64,000 nucleotides of DNA from Pseudomonas guariconensis (lineage in GTDB: Bacteria > Pseudomonadota > Gammaproteobacteria > Pseudomonadales > Pseudomonadaceae). Below are positions 6,312 through 16,490 of the stretch, one piece after another; positions within the stretch are counted from its first letter, which is position 1; each line of letters opens with the position of its first letter. The stretch is taken from NCBI RefSeq assembly GCF_024127895.1, contig NZ_JAMYBK010000007.1:1-64000 (forward strand), written 5' to 3'. The notes beneath the pieces are model-generated. The model worked only from the letters and a program-made list of their open reading frames with translations. It did no database searches and had not been told where the DNA came from. The position numbers were made by a program, and so were the translations under genes.

Positions 6312-8962
6312 GGGGTTTCGCGTTCAGGCTCAGGTTGAGTGGGCAACGGCAAGCATAGAGTGATGCAGGTGCCCTGGCCATCGATGCCTTCGCCGACCAG
6401 GATCCGCCCGCCATGGGCACCGATCATGCCTTGGCAGATGGCCAAGCCCAAGCCGGTGCCTTGCCCTCCCCGGTCACCACGCGCCGCGGTGTAGAACATG
6501 TCGAAGATCTTTTCCCGCTCGGCCGCCGGGATGCCCGGCCCCTGGTCGCTGACAGCGAAACACAACTGCTCGTCCTGCGTCGTGACCCGCAGCTCCAGGC
6601 GCCCCTTGGCCGGCGAGAAGCGCGCGGCATTCTCCAGCACGTTGACCAGCGCCTGCTCGATCAACGCCGCGTGCACGAACAGCAACGGCAGCTCGGCGGG
6701 CACCTCGGTGTGCACGCGCAACGGCGCCAGCACCACACGCAGGCGATTCAGTGCGCTGCCGACGATGTCCGCCGGTGCGACCCAGTCACGGGCGAGCTTC
6801 AGGCCGCCATGGCCCAGGCGGGTCATGTCCAGCAGGTTCTGGATGTAGCGGTCCAGGCGCTCGGCCTCGTTGCGAGTGCCTTCCAGCAAGTCCCGGCGGT
6901 CATCGGGGGAGATCGCGTCACCCAGGGCGAGCAGGCTGTCGATACTGCCGCGCATGGCCGTCAGGGGCGTGCGCAGGTCGTGGGAGACGGAGGCCAGCAA
7001 GGCGCTGCGCAGTTGCTCGGTTTCGCCCTGCAGCCGCGCCGCCTCCAGCTGCTCGGCCAGCCTGGCCCGCGCCAGCGCCTGGGCCAGCGGCTCGCCAAGG
7101 GCCATGAGCAGTCGCCGGCGCTGGGCGCTCAACGGTTCGCCGGAACGCGGCAGCACGCCGAGCAGGGCCAACGGCTGCGCCTCCACCGACAACGGCCACC
7201 ACCACCAGCGGCCATGGGGCAAGGTGTCGCTGCCATGGCCGGCGGCCTGGCCATGCTGCCAGGCCCACTCGGCAGCGGCGCGTTCGTTGTCGGTGAATGA
7301 CGACGCCTGGCCGCCGGCTACCCGCAGCAATCCTTCGCCGTCGCGCTCCAACAGGCACACCTGCACGTCCTGCCAGCCGCCCAAGTGCTGGCCGGCGGCG
7401 TTGAAGACCGCCTGGCGGTCGGTGGCCACGGTCAATCGCCGCGACAGCTCGAGCAATTGGCTGGTCTCGGCCTGGGTTTCGCGCAGGGCCTGCAACTGGC
7501 GGCGCTGGCGCGTGGCCAGGTTGCCGGTCAGCGCGGCCATGAACAGGAAGAACATCAAGGTCAGCACGTCCTCTTCGCGCTGGATGCTCAAGGAGAAGTT
7601 CGGTGGAATGAACAAGAAGGCGTAGGCCAGGAACGACAGCGCCGCGCACACCAGGGCCGGGCCCAGGCTGCTGCGCACCGCCACCATCAGCACCGCGGCG
7701 AGGAACACCAGGGAAATGTTGGGCAAGGCCAGCACGCTCGACACCGCCCACGCCAGGCCAGAGGCCAGCGCGGTGGCCAGTAGCGCCAGCACGTAGTGAC
7801 GCCAGGCCCAGACCCGTTTGACCGCCACCCGCACCGGCTGCGGTTGTTCATCGCGGTCGAGCACGTTGATCTCCAGGCCATGGCTTTCGCGCAACAAGCG
7901 CGCTGCCACACCGGCCCCGAAGAAGCGTCGTCGCAGGCGATTGCGGGATTGCCCCACCAACACCAGGCTGGCCCGACGCTCGGTGGCATGCTGGATGAGG
8001 GTTCGCGCCACTTCGCCCCCACGCAGCACCACCACCTCGCCCCCCAGGCGTTCGGCCAGTTGCTGGGCCGCCTGCAAGCACTGGCGCGCGGTTTCGTCGC
8101 GCAGGCGGCCGCTGTCCACATGGACCATGCTCCAGGGCAGGTGGCGGCGTTGCGCCACCCGGCTGGCATGGCGCACCAGGCGCTCGGCCTGGTCGTCGCT
8201 GTCGACACCGACCAGCAGACGCCCGCGCAGGGCCGGTGCCTCCTGGCCACGCTGGCGATAGCCGTGGGCCAGGTCGGCATCGACCTGGGCCGCGGCGGTC
8301 TGCATGGCCAGTTCGCGCAGGGCGGTGAGGTTGGTCTGGGAGAAGAAGGCATCGATCGCCGCCCGCGCCTGCTCCGGCACATAGACCTTGCCCTCGCGCA
8401 AGCGCTCGAGCAGCTCGCGCGGCGGCAGGTCGATCAGCACCAGCTCGAAGGCCTCCTGCAGGACCCAGTCCGGTACGGTCTCGCGCACCTGCACGCCGGT
8501 GATGTCGCGCACCTTGTCGTTGAGGCTCTCCAGGTGCTGGACGTTGACCGTGGTGTACACGTCGATGCCGCTGCCCAGCAACTCCTGGACATCCTGCCAG
8601 CGCTTGGCATGACGGCTGCCCGGGGCATTGGTGTGCGCCAGTTCATCGACCAACACGAGGGAGGGAGCGACCTCGAGCAAGCCGTCCAGATCCATTTCCT
8701 CGAGGATCACCCCACGGTATTCGCTGCGTAGCAAGGGTTGCTGCGCCAGGCCGCCGAGCAGCGCCTCGGTCTCGGCGCGGCCGTGGGTCTCGACGACCCC
8801 GGCCAGCACCCGTACCCCCTGGCGCTGCTGGGCATGTGCAGCCTGCAGCATGGCGTAGGTCTTGCCCACACCGGGCGCGGCCCCGAGAAACACCTTGAGC
8901 TTGCCGCGCCCCTCGCGCGGCAGGCTCGCCAGCAGCGCATCGGCGCGGGCGGAATCACTCAT
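6308..8962 (-). CDS. kdpD: KdpD, potassium/turgor sensor histidine kinase
   Basis: The product has 884 residues from the ATG at 8962, which has AAAGGA nine bases upstream; the open frame runs 21 codons further without support. In order: the KdpD N-terminal domain with Walker-A-like GAAPGVGKT at 27-35 and LVLVDELAHTN near 110, a Usp-like region, four membrane segments around 400-500, a GAF-like linker, the H-box SHDLRTPL near 660 and the ATPase motifs ([14 protein letters not shown]). It phosphorylates and dephosphorylates KdpE. It follows kdpC after 59 bases. Confidence 0.95.
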   Translation of the reverse strand: MSDSARADALLASLPREGRGKLKVFLGAAPGVGKTYAMLQAAHAQQRQGVRVLAGVVETHGRAETEALLGGLAQQPLLRSEYRGVILEEMDLDGLLEVAPSLVLVDELAHTNAPGSRHAKRWQDVQELLGSGIDVYTTVNVQHLESLNDKVRDITGVQVRETVPDWVLQEAFELVLIDLPPRELLERLREGKVYVPEQARAAIDAFFSQTNLTALRELAMQTAAAQVDADLAHGYRQRGQEAPALRGRLLVGVDSDDQAERLVRHASRVAQRRHLPWSMVHVDSGRLRDETARQCLQAAQQLAERLGGEVVVLRGGEVARTLIQHATERRASLVLVGQSRNRLRRRFFGAGVAARLLRESHGLEINVLDRDEQPQPVRVAVKRVWAWRHYVLALLATALASGLAWAVSSVLALPNISLVFLAAVLMVAVRSSLGPALVCAALSFLAYAFLFIPPNFSLSIQREEDVLTLMFFLFMAALTGNLATRQRRQLQALRETQAETSQLLELSRRLTVATDRQAVFNAAGQHLGGWQDVQVCLLERDGEGLLRVAGGQASSFTDNERAAAEWAWQHGQAAGHGSDTLPHGRWWWWPLSVEAQPLALLGVLPRSGEPLSAQRRRLLMALGEPLAQALARARLAEQLEAARLQGETEQLRSALLASVSHDLRTPLTAMRGSIDSLLALGDAISPDDRRDLLEGTRNEAERLDRYIQNLLDMTRLGHGGLKLARDWVAPADIVGSALNRLRVVLAPLRVHTEVPAELPLLFVHAALIEQALVNVLENAARFSPAKGRLELRVTTQDEQLCFAVSDQGPGIPAAEREKIFDMFYTAARGDRGGQGTGLGLAICQGMIGAHGGRILVGEGIDGQGTCITLCLPLPTQPEPERETP

Positions 8963-9021
8963 GTTGCATCCTTTACGTGTACGGCGATCAGGAGTCCTGG
9001 GCCTGCTTCGCGGCCCCAACA

Positions 9022-9594
9022 TCAACGTCCGGCATTGTCGCCAACTGGCGCCAGGCGTTCCAAGGCCTGGTTCAGAGCCAGCACGTTGACCACCGGCGGG
9101 CCGACCAATGGCTGCAGGGTGGCCTCATCCACCAGCACTTGCAAGCGCTCCACCGCAACCTGGCGCGCCGCCGCCACACGAGGGAGTTGGTAGGCGATCG
9201 CCTCGGGCGGCAGGTGCGGGTCCAGGCCGCTGCCGGAGGTGGTCAGCAGCGCCAGGGGCACCGGCCCCTGCTGCGCCTGGTACAGCGCACCGGCATCGGC
9301 CCGGACCCGCTCGGCCAGTGCTGGGTTGCTGGGCGACAGGTTGCTGGCACCGCTGGGGAGCGTGGCATAGCCGGCCGCCGAAGGGCGTGCCTGGAACCAG
9401 GCATCCCCCGTGAAACCCTGGGCGATCAGCAGCGAACCGCGCACCCGGCCCTGCTCGTCGCGGACCAGGCTGCCGTTGGCTTGCCCGGGGAAGGCGGCCT
9501 GGGCGATGCCGGTCACCAGCAAGGGGTAGAGCACGCCGGTGACCAGGCTCATCAGCAGGATCAGGCTCACGGCTGGGCGTACACAAGGGTTCAT
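9022..9594 (-). CDS. kdpC: KdpC, subunit of the KdpFABC potassium-transporting ATPase
   Basis: The product is 190 residues, with one N-terminal membrane helix followed by a periplasmic domain, as in the family. KdpC stabilises the complex. The ATG at 9594 lies six bases after AAGGAG; the ATG two codons earlier (9600) would abut the ribosome site, so 9594 is preferred. The open frame extends to 10110 inside kdpB but this is only lack of stops in GC-rich DNA. The gene starts 11 bases after the kdpB stop. Confidence 0.93.
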   Translation of the reverse strand: MNPCVRPAVSLILLMSLVTGVLYPLLVTGIAQAAFPGQANGSLVRDEQGRVRGSLLIAQGFTGDAWFQARPSAAGYATLPSGASNLSPSNPALAERVRADAGALYQAQQGPVPLALLTTSGSGLDPHLPPEAIAYQLPRVAAARQVAVERLQVLVDEATLQPLVGPPVVNVLALNQALERLAPVGDNAGR

Positions 9595-9605
9595 GTTCAT
9601 CTCCT

Positions 9606-11663
9606 TCAAACCAGGTGCAAGGCATTGAGCAAGAGGTCGATCAGCTTGATGCCGGCGAACGGCACGATGATCCCACCCATGCCGTAGATCAGCAGGTTGC
9701 GCCGCAACAGGTGCGCCGCGCTCGCCGCCTGTACCCGCACACCGCGCAGGGCCAGCGGGATCAGCACGATGATGATCAGCGCGTTGAACACGATCGCCGA
9801 GAGGATCGCGCTCCGTGGGCTGGCCAGGTGCATCAGGTTGAGCACGCCCAGTTGTGGGTGGATCGAGGCGAACAGCGCCGGCAGGATGGCGAAGTACTTG
9901 GCCACGTCGTTGGCGATGGAGAAGGTGGTCAGTGCGCCGCGGGTAACCAGCAGCTCCTTGCCCACCTGGACCACATCCAGCAGCTTGGTCGGGTCGCTGT
10001 CCAGGTCGACCATGTTGGCCGCCTCGCGGGCTGCCTGGGTGCCATCGTTCATGGCCATGCCGACATCGGCCTGGGCCAGTGCCGGGGCGTCGTTGGCGCC
10101 GTCGCCGCACATGGCTACCAGACGGCCTTCGTTCTGCTCCTGGCGGATGCGCGCCAGCTTCTTCTCCGGCGTGGCCTCGGCCAGCACATCGTCCACGCCC
10201 GCCTCGGCTGCGATGGCGGCGGCAGTCAGCGGGTTGTCGCCCGTCACCATCACGGTACGGATGCCAAGTTTGCGCAACTCGGCGAAGCGCTCGCGGATAC
10301 CGGGCTTGACCACATCCTTGAGGTGGATCACCCCCAACAGGCGCGTGTCGAGGCAGACCAGCAACGGCGTACCGCCACCCTGGGCGATGCGCTCGATTTC
10401 ACGGGCCAGGGGCACCGGCATTTCCTCGCGTGGCAAACCCACGAAGGCCAGTACCGCGTCGACGGCGCCCTTGCGATAGCGGCGCTGCTGGAAATCGACG
10501 CCCGACAGGCGGGTTTCGGCGCTGAAGGCGATCGGTTCGAACGGCTGCTCGCCAGGCGGCTCGATCACGTCCTGCCGCTGGCGCAGGTACTCGACGATCG
10601 ACTTGCCCTCGGCGGTGTCGTCGGCCAGCGAGGCGAGCAAGGCACCCTCCCCCAGCTCGCGGGCGCTGACGCCCGGCGCGGGGTGCACGGCGCTGCAACG
10701 GCGGTTGCCGAAGGTGATGGTGCCGGTCTTGTCGAGCATCAGCGTGTGCACGTCGCCGGCGGCCTCCACGGCGCGGCCGGAACGGGCGATGACGTTCAAC
10801 CGGACCAGGCGGTCCATGCCGGCGATGCCGATGGCCGAGAGCAGGCCGCCGATCGTGGTCGGTATCAAAGTCACCAACAAGGCGGCGAGGAAGATCAGCG
10901 GCAGGCTGCCGCCGGCGAAATGCGCGAATGGCTGCAGGGTCACCACCACGATCAGAAAGATCAGGGTGAGGCCGATCAGCAGAATGTCCAGGGCGATCTC
11001 GTTGGGCGTCTTCTGCCGCTTGGCACCTTCGACCAGGGCGATCATGCGGTCCAGGGTCGACTCGCCGGGGTTGCTGGTGATGCGCACCAGCAGCCAGTCG
11101 GAAACCAGGCGGGTGTTACCGGTCACCGCCGAGCGGTCGCCCCCGGACTCGCGGATCACCGGGGCGGACTCGCCGGTGATGGCGGCCTCGTTGACCGCGG
11201 CGATGCCCTCGAGCACTTCGCCATCGCCGGGGATCAGCTCACCGGCCAGCACCTTGACCACATCGTCCTTGCGCAATTCGCTGGCCGATACCTGTTCGAA
11301 ATCGCCGCTGGCGGTGCGGCGCCGGGCACTCATGCCCTGGCTGCCCGCCTTGAGGCTGTCGGCACGGGCCCTGCCACGGCCTTCGGCCAGCGCCTCGGCG
11401 AAGTTGGCGAACAATACCGTGAACCACAGCCACAAGGTGATCTGCAGCGCCACGCCAGTACCGACACCGCTGCCAGGCACGGCGCACAGTACGCTGGTGA
11501 GGGTGGCCGTCAGGGCCACCACCAACATCACCGGCGAGCGCTTGAGCTGGCGGGGGTCGAGTTTGAGGAACGCCTGCACCAGGGCCGGGCGCCAGAGCGC
11601 GGAAAAACGGGTGTGATCCGCCCCGCCACGCTGCGCTTTCACTTCAGAAATGGGCATGTTCAT
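9606..11663 (-). CDS. kdpB: KdpB, P-type ATPase catalytic subunit
   Basis: The product is 685 residues. It carries the phosphorylation loop DKTGT near residue 310, the TGES actuator motif, and the hinge [10 protein letters not shown], with the usual membrane helices at the start, middle and end. It couples ATP hydrolysis to potassium uptake through KdpA. The ATG at 11663 follows TGAGGAAC; the open frame extends seven codons further. It lies 10 bases after the kdpA stop in the same operon. Confidence 0.95.
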   Translation of the reverse strand: MNMPISEVKAQRGGADHTRFSALWRPALVQAFLKLDPRQLKRSPVMLVVALTATLTSVLCAVPGSGVGTGVALQITLWLWFTVLFANFAEALAEGRGRARADSLKAGSQGMSARRRTASGDFEQVSASELRKDDVVKVLAGELIPGDGEVLEGIAAVNEAAITGESAPVIRESGGDRSAVTGNTRLVSDWLLVRITSNPGESTLDRMIALVEGAKRQKTPNEIALDILLIGLTLIFLIVVVTLQPFAHFAGGSLPLIFLAALLVTLIPTTIGGLLSAIGIAGMDRLVRLNVIARSGRAVEAAGDVHTLMLDKTGTITFGNRRCSAVHPAPGVSARELGEGALLASLADDTAEGKSIVEYLRQRQDVIEPPGEQPFEPIAFSAETRLSGVDFQQRRYRKGAVDAVLAFVGLPREEMPVPLAREIERIAQGGGTPLLVCLDTRLLGVIHLKDVVKPGIRERFAELRKLGIRTVMVTGDNPLTAAAIAAEAGVDDVLAEATPEKKLARIRQEQNEGRLVAMCGDGANDAPALAQADVGMAMNDGTQAAREAANMVDLDSDPTKLLDVVQVGKELLVTRGALTTFSIANDVAKYFAILPALFASIHPQLGVLNLMHLASPRSAILSAIVFNALIIIVLIPLALRGVRVQAASAAHLLRRNLLIYGMGGIIVPFAGIKLIDLLLNALHLV

Positions 11664-11673
11664 GGTGCGTTCC

Positions 11674-13368
11674 TCAGAAACCAAGGCTCAGGTGTTCGGC
11701 GATCGGCCCAAGGGCCAGGGTTGGCAGGAAGGTCAGGCCGCCCACCAGTAGGATGGTCAGCAACAGCAGGGTGGCGAACAGCGGGCCATGGGTGGGGAAG
11801 CTGTTCAGCCCCTGGGGCGCGCTCGTCTTCGCCGCCAGGCTACCGGCCAGGGCCAGTACCGGCAGGATGTAGCCGAAGCGGCCGATGAGCATGGCCAGGC
11901 CGATCATCAGGTTGTGGAAGACCGTGTTGGCGCCGAAGCCAGCGAAGGCCGAGCCGTTGTTGGCGGTGCCGGAGGTGTAGGCATACAGCAGTTGGCTGAA
12001 GCCATGGGCGCCCGGGTTGCTGACCGCACCGGCAGCGCTCGGCAGGCTCGCCGCGATCGCCCCCAGCACCAGCACGCCGACCGGCATCACCAGCAGGCTC
12101 GCCACCAGCAACTGCACCTCGCGGGCCTGCAGCTTCTTGCCCAGGTACTCCGGCGTGCGGCCGATCATCAGCCCGGCCAGGAACACCGTGATCAACACGA
12201 ACAGCAACATGCCGTACAGCCCTGCGCCGACACCGCCGAAGATCACCTCGCCGACCATCATGTCGAGCATGGCCACCAGGCCGGTGAGCGGGTTGAGGCT
12301 GTCGTGCATGGCGTTGACCGAGCCGTTGGAAGCCGCGGTGGTGGTCACTGTCCAGAGTACCGAGCCGGTGATGCCGACGCGGCTTTCCTTGCCTTCCAGC
12401 GGTGCCTGCTGCTGCACCTGGACGCTGTCCAGGGCCGGGTTGGGCTGGTGCTCGGACCACAGCGCGACGCTGCCCCCCATCAGGAACAGGGCAAGCATGC
12501 AGGCGAGGATCGCCCGGCTTTGGCGCAGGTCCTTGACGTAGTGGCCGAACATGAAGACCAGGGCCACGGGGATGAGAATGATCGAGGCCACCTCGAACAG
12601 GTTGCTCCAGGCCGTGGGGTTCTCGAAGGGATGTGCCGAATTGCTGCCGAAGAAGCCACCACCGTTGGTACCCAACTGCTTGATGGCGATCTGGCTGGCG
12701 GCTGGCCCCAGGGGGATGGTCTGCTCATGACCTTGCAAGGTCATGGCCTGAACAGCGTCGGCGAAGGTCTGCGGTACGCCCTGCCAGACCAGCGCCAGTG
12801 CCAGCAGCAGGCATAACGGCAGCAGGCCATAGAGGGTGGCGCGGGTCATGTCGACCCAGAAGTTGCCCAGGGTCGAAGCCGAACGCCGGGTGATCCCCCG
12901 GCACAAGGCGACCAGCACGGCAAGGCCGGTAGCCGCGCTGACGAAGTTCTGCACGGTCAGGCCGAGCATCTGGCTCAGGTAGCTGAGCGACGTCTCGCCA
13001 CTGTAGGCCTGCCAGTTGGTGTTGGTGACGAAGCTCACCGCGGTGTTGAACGCCAGCGACCACTCCTGGCCGGGCAGGTGCTGCGGGTTGAGCGGCAGGT
13101 GGCCCTGTAGCGACAACAAGGCGAACAACAGCACGAAGCCGACCAGGTTGAAGGTCAGCAGGGCCAGGGCGTACTGCTTCCAGTTCTGCTCCTGGTCGGC
13201 ACGCACCCCGGCCAGGCGGTAACAGGCCCGCTCCAACGGGCCGAGGATCGGCGACAGCCAGGTGCGCTGGCCTTCCATCACCTTGTAGTAGAAACGCCCA
13301 AGCCAGGGCGCTGGCAGCAGCACGATGGCGAAGAAGGCCAGCAGCAATGCGAAGTCATGACCGTGCAT
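11674..13368 (-). CDS. kdpA: KdpA, potassium channel-like subunit
   Basis: The product is 564 residues, a polytopic inner-membrane protein of the SKT superfamily. Selectivity-filter loops of the expected type are seen (TNTNWQAY near 115, [20 protein letters not shown] near 235, [16 protein letters not shown] near 470). It binds and conducts potassium. The ATG at 13368 is nine bases after the kdpF stop. Size matches the family. Confidence 0.95.
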   Translation of the reverse strand: MHGHDFALLLAFFAIVLLPAPWLGRFYYKVMEGQRTWLSPILGPLERACYRLAGVRADQEQNWKQYALALLTFNLVGFVLLFALLSLQGHLPLNPQHLPGQEWSLAFNTAVSFVTNTNWQAYSGETSLSYLSQMLGLTVQNFVSAATGLAVLVALCRGITRRSASTLGNFWVDMTRATLYGLLPLCLLLALALVWQGVPQTFADAVQAMTLQGHEQTIPLGPAASQIAIKQLGTNGGGFFGSNSAHPFENPTAWSNLFEVASIILIPVALVFMFGHYVKDLRQSRAILACMLALFLMGGSVALWSEHQPNPALDSVQVQQQAPLEGKESRVGITGSVLWTVTTTAASNGSVNAMHDSLNPLTGLVAMLDMMVGEVIFGGVGAGLYGMLLFVLITVFLAGLMIGRTPEYLGKKLQAREVQLLVASLLVMPVGVLVLGAIAASLPSAAGAVSNPGAHGFSQLLYAYTSGTANNGSAFAGFGANTVFHNLMIGLAMLIGRFGYILPVLALAGSLAAKTSAPQGLNSFPTHGPLFATLLLLTILLVGGLTFLPTLALGPIAEHLSLGF

Positions 13369-13377
13369 GGCCGCCCC

Positions 13378-13467
13378 CTAGCCGCGATCGGCGCGCAGCA
13401 GCGCCACCAGCAGGTACACCGCCAACGCCACTGCCAGGAGCAGCGACACCTCATCGAGCCTGTTCAT
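13378..13467 (-). CDS. kdpF: KdpF, small membrane subunit of the Kdp ATPase
   Basis: A 29-codon gene (MNRLDEVSLLLAVALAVYLL then VALLRADRG) directly upstream of kdpA. It is one hydrophobic helix, as expected for KdpF, which stabilises the KdpABC complex. The ATG at 13467 has AGGGGAG nine bases upstream and TAG lies at 13378-13380. It opens the kdpFABC operon. Recognition rests on size, composition and position. Confidence 0.9.
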   Translation of the reverse strand: MNRLDEVSLLLAVALAVYLLVALLRADRG

Positions 13468-13519
13468 GCGAATCTCCCCTTCTTGCGGCGTCGGCCGCTT
13501 CAGGGAAATTGTCGAAGAA

Positions 13520-13580
13520 CGGGGCGTAAAGGAACGAGGCCGGAGCGGGTCTCAGGGCATAAAGAATGCGTAAAGGTTTC
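13520..13580 (-). promoter_or_regulatory. candidate kdp control region with repeated CTTTA(C/T)GC motifs
   Basis: Read on the minus strand, CTTTACGC and CTTTATGC occur three bases apart (about 13560-13575) and CTTTACGC recurs near 13527, 60-110 bases upstream of kdpF. The spacing and T-rich character recall the KdpE site described for the E. coli kdp promoter. This is inference; no clean -10/-35 pair was assigned. Confidence 0.3.
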
Positions 13581-13598
13581 GGCGCAGTTCAGAGCCTC

Positions 13599-13670
13599 AA
13601 GCTGCAAGCAAAAGCGGATCGTGTTGCTCACTCGGTCTCGCTTTTTCTTGCAGCTTGCAGCTTGCAGCTT
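13599..13670. repeat. hairpin with AAGCTGCAAG / CTTGCAGCTT arms and tandem TTGCAGC repeats
   Basis: AAGCTGCAAG (13599-13608) pairs with CTTGCAGCTT (13647-13656), and an inner AAAAGCG pairs with CGCTTTT, giving a long stem. The right arm continues as three tandem TTGCAGC units into the stop codon of the next minus-strand gene. A homologous piece is at 19408-19432 and a related cruciform at 39424-39472. It may terminate the gene ending at 13669. Confidence 0.6.
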
Positions 13671-14721
13671 ACCGTTGCGGTGTTTGCTGCCCAACGTTGC
13701 GACTCCAGTCGAGCAGCAGGCTGTAGCCCACCGCCAACAAGGTCGGGCCGATGAACAGGCCGATGAAACCGAAGGCGATCAAGCCGCCGAAGACGCCGAG
13801 CAGGACGATCACCAGCGGCAGGTTGCCGCCACGGCTGATCAGGTACGGCTTGAGCACGTTGTCCACGCCGCTGATGATGAAGGTGCCCCAGATCCCGAGG
13901 AACACCGCCATGCCGTACTCGCCCTTCCACGCCAGCCAGGCGGTGGCGGGGATCCAGGCCAGCGGCGGGCCCATGGGGATCAGGCTGAGCATGAAGGTGA
14001 CCAGGCCAAGGACGATGGCCCCCGGCACGCCGGCGATCAGGAAACCGATCATCGCCAGCAGGCCCTGGGCCGCGGCGGTGCCGATCACGCCGTTGACCAC
14101 CCGTTGCACGGTGGCGGCCACCAGGTCGAGGTAGTACTCGGCGCGCTCGCCCATCAGCCGCTGCAGCAGGCGCAGGACGAAGGCCGCCAGGCGCGGGCCG
14201 TCACGGTAGAAGAAGAACACGAAGACCAGGCTCAAGGTCAGCTCGAGGACACCACTGCCGATCTGCGCACTGCGCGCCAGCAACCAGTTACCCACCTGGC
14301 CCAGGTAGGGCTTGGCCGAGGCCAGCAGGGCCGCGCCTTGCTGGTCGAGGGACTCCCACCAACCGACCAGGCGCTCGCCGACGAAGGGGATACTGCCCAG
14401 CCAGGCCGGTGCATCAGGCAGGCCGTCGACCTGCACGTCCCGCACGAAGGCGGTGGCATCGCGGATATGGTCGGCCAGGTTGAAACCCAGCCACACCAGG
14501 GGCAAGGCCACCACGAGAATCCACGCCGCCGTCAACAGGCTGGCGGCAAGGGTTTCGCGCCCACCCAGCGCCCGGGTGAGCAGACGCATCAGCGGCCAGC
14601 TGGCGAACGCCAGGATGGCGCCCCAGAGCAGCGCCGAGATGAACGGTGCCATCACCCACAGGCCGGCGCCCAGCAAGGCCAGCAGGAGGATCTGGATCAA
14701 CAGGCGGTCATTGTTGGCCAT
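13669..14721 (-). CDS. AI-2E/PerM family membrane protein
   Basis: The product has 350 residues and about eight membrane segments in the arrangement of the AI-2E transporter (PerM, formerly UPF0118) family: two N-terminal helices, a soluble-looking stretch around 75-145, then helices to the end. Substrate is unknown; members have been linked to autoinducer-2 export or sodium/proton exchange, so no specific function is claimed. I favour the ATG at 14721; a GTG at 14733 immediately after the upstream stop would add four residues. It is translationally close-coupled to the DUF4892 gene. Confidence 0.8.
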   Translation of the reverse strand: MANNDRLLIQILLLALLGAGLWVMAPFISALLWGAILAFASWPLMRLLTRALGGRETLAASLLTAAWILVVALPLVWLGFNLADHIRDATAFVRDVQVDGLPDAPAWLGSIPFVGERLVGWWESLDQQGAALLASAKPYLGQVGNWLLARSAQIGSGVLELTLSLVFVFFFYRDGPRLAAFVLRLLQRLMGERAEYYLDLVAATVQRVVNGVIGTAAAQGLLAMIGFLIAGVPGAIVLGLVTFMLSLIPMGPPLAWIPATAWLAWKGEYGMAVFLGIWGTFIISGVDNVLKPYLISRGGNLPLVIVLLGVFGGLIAFGFIGLFIGPTLLAVGYSLLLDWSRNVGQQTPQR

Positions 14722-14733
14722 GCCGGCGCTCAC

Positions 14734-15528
14734 TCAACGGATCAGTTCCAGGTGCAGCCCGGTCGTCGTCGCCTCCCCCACCTCCAGGCGGGCGCTGCGC
14801 ACGCCGGCCTTGACCAGCTCCTCGCGCCAGGCCTCGGCCTCGCTGCCGCTGAGGCTGGCGCGCAGGGTGCTGTCCAGGTTCAGGCTGCGCCCGAGCAAAG
14901 CCACCCAGGCCGGTTGCGGGGAGGCAAGATCAGGGTAGTCCAGCTTGCCGGTGTCGCGCAGTTCGCGCAGCACCGTGGCCGGGGTCGGCAGCAGTTCGCC
15001 CAGCGGGCTGCTGGCGACGAACTCCTCGACATGCAGGTAGGCCCGGCGGTTGCCACGGGTCACGCTGTAGAGCGCGACCAGGGTATCGGCCTCTTCGGCG
15101 GAGCGACGCAGGAGGATGAACGCCTGCTGCTCGTCGCCGCCGTTGAGGCGAGCATTGCCGAACACCTGGTTGGCCCACAGGCTGGCCTCGCCGCAGTCAC
15201 GCCCCTGGCACCAGAACAGCGGATAGCCGCCCTCGCGCTGCAGGGCTTCGCGGGCACTGGTGAACGCCTCGCGGGCGGTGCGCTCGACAGGCAGCTCGTA
15301 GGTGACGGAACTGACCAGGCCACGGCTCTCGACCTTCTCCTCGACCCGCAGCCGCCCACTGATCCTGCGCAGTCCTCCCATGGGGTAGACCCGCTCCTGC
15401 TCCACCGCCGGGCGCTGGTCGACCACCTTGGCATCCACCGGTACCGGCAGGCTAGCGGCCCACAGCAGTGGGCTGGCGAAGCCCAGGCAGCCGACGATGA
15501 AGGTACGAATGGGTGCACGCGCGCTCAT
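14734..15528 (-). CDS. DUF4892 family exported protein
   Basis: The product is 264 residues with an N-terminal signal peptide (cleavage likely after WAAS near residue 26). A central FWCQGRDCGEASLWANQVFG motif with two cysteines is characteristic of DUF4892 proteins as I remember them. The function is not known; a periplasmic or envelope location is inferred. It is upstream of and nearly overlaps the PerM-type gene, so the two are probably cotranscribed. Confidence 0.7.
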   Translation of the reverse strand: MSARAPIRTFIVGCLGFASPLLWAASLPVPVDAKVVDQRPAVEQERVYPMGGLRRISGRLRVEEKVESRGLVSSVTYELPVERTAREAFTSAREALQREGGYPLFWCQGRDCGEASLWANQVFGNARLNGGDEQQAFILLRRSAEEADTLVALYSVTRGNRRAYLHVEEFVASSPLGELLPTPATVLRELRDTGKLDYPDLASPQPAWVALLGRSLNLDSTLRASLSGSEAEAWREELVKAGVRSARLEVGEATTTGLHLELIR

Positions 15529-15635
15529 CGGCCACCCTTGCCGCAGGCGGCGCCGGTGAAAAGCTCATGGATGTCTGGCATGTATGGTTGTCTCCCTGTT
15601 CAACCCGCCAAGCCTCGACACTTGTCCGGTGCAAG

Positions 15636-16490
15636 TCAAGAAAAGCCGAAGAAGCGATTGAAACAGTCTGCAACAAGGGCTGCCCCCTGTTCGTCGTTCA
15701 GGTGCAGGTGATGGCCCCCGGGTAGCATGGCCTGCTCAAAGGGTAGCTGCTCCAGCAACGCCGTGTGGCGAGCGAGCATGCCGTCAGCGGCCACCACCAG
15801 GCAGACCGGGCAACTGACCCGCTGCACGAAGGCCATGGCCTGGGCGTGGTTCAAACGCACCGCCGACGGCAAGGTCAAGCGGCTGTCGCTGCGCCAGCTG
15901 TAGCCGCCCGGCACCGGCATCAGGCCGCGCTGGGCGAGCAGTTCGGCGGCTTCACGGCTGACCGCGACCATGCCCTTCATCCGCGCCTGCACACCCTCTT
16001 CCAGGGTCGCGTAGACCGACTTGCGCTTGCCCTCCAGGCGCAGTTGCGCCTGCAGCGCCATCCCCAGGCGTTCGGCGGCGCCCTGCTCGTCCGCCGTGGG
16101 CGGGAGGACGCCATCGATCAACGCCAGGTGGCTGACCCGCTCCGGCAAGGCGCCGGCCAGCTGCACCGAGATGATCGCCCCCAGCGAATGCCCGAGCAGG
16201 CCGAAACGCGGCCAGCCCAGTTGCTCGGCAACCCGCAGCACGTCATGGGCATAGTCGGCCAGGGCGTAGCCGGCGCCGGGCGGACGATGCTCGGAGTAGC
16301 CGTGCCCGGCCAGGTCCAGGGCGACGATGCGCAGGCCCTTCAACCGTGGCGCCAGGCGGACGAAGCTGTTGGCGTTGTCCAGCCAGCCATGCAGGGCGAT
16401 CACCGGCACGCCATCGGCCGGGCCGAACAGGTGCGCCGCCAGTTCGATATGGCCCAGGCTCAGGCGGATCTCCTCGACCTGGGCGCTCAT
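15636..16490 (-). CDS. alpha/beta hydrolase
   Basis: The product is 284 residues from the ATG at 16490, which overlaps the stop of the preceding gene by four bases (ATGA). It has the oxyanion HGWLDN motif near residue 35, the nucleophile elbow GHSLGA near 103 and a C-terminal GGHHLH histidine, so the Ser-Asp-His triad looks intact. Esterase or lipase-like activity is likely; the substrate is unknown. The open frame extends into the upstream gene without meaning. Confidence 0.8.
   Translation of the reverse strand: MSAQVEEIRLSLGHIELAAHLFGPADGVPVIALHGWLDNANSFVRLAPRLKGLRIVALDLAGHGYSEHRPPGAGYALADYAHDVLRVAEQLGWPRFGLLGHSLGAIISVQLAGALPERVSHLALIDGVLPPTADEQGAAERLGMALQAQLRLEGKRKSVYATLEEGVQARMKGMVAVSREAAELLAQRGLMPVPGGYSWRSDSRLTLPSAVRLNHAQAMAFVQRVSCPVCLVVAADGMLARHTALLEQLPFEQAMLPGGHHLHLNDEQGAALVADCFNRFFGFS

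Noticed and set aside
9595..10110. N-terminal extension of the kdpC frame
   Set aside because: It lies wholly inside kdpB; KdpC family length and the ribosome site support the start at 9594.
9615..11888. Long plus-strand open frame opposite kdpB
   Set aside because: It is antisense to a clearly conserved P-type ATPase; the composition is that of a GC-rich shadow frame.
13357..15711. 784-codon plus-strand open frame across three minus-strand genes
   Set aside because: It crosses kdpA, the kdpF region, a PerM-type gene and a DUF4892 gene; Gln/His/Arg-rich shadow with no family features.
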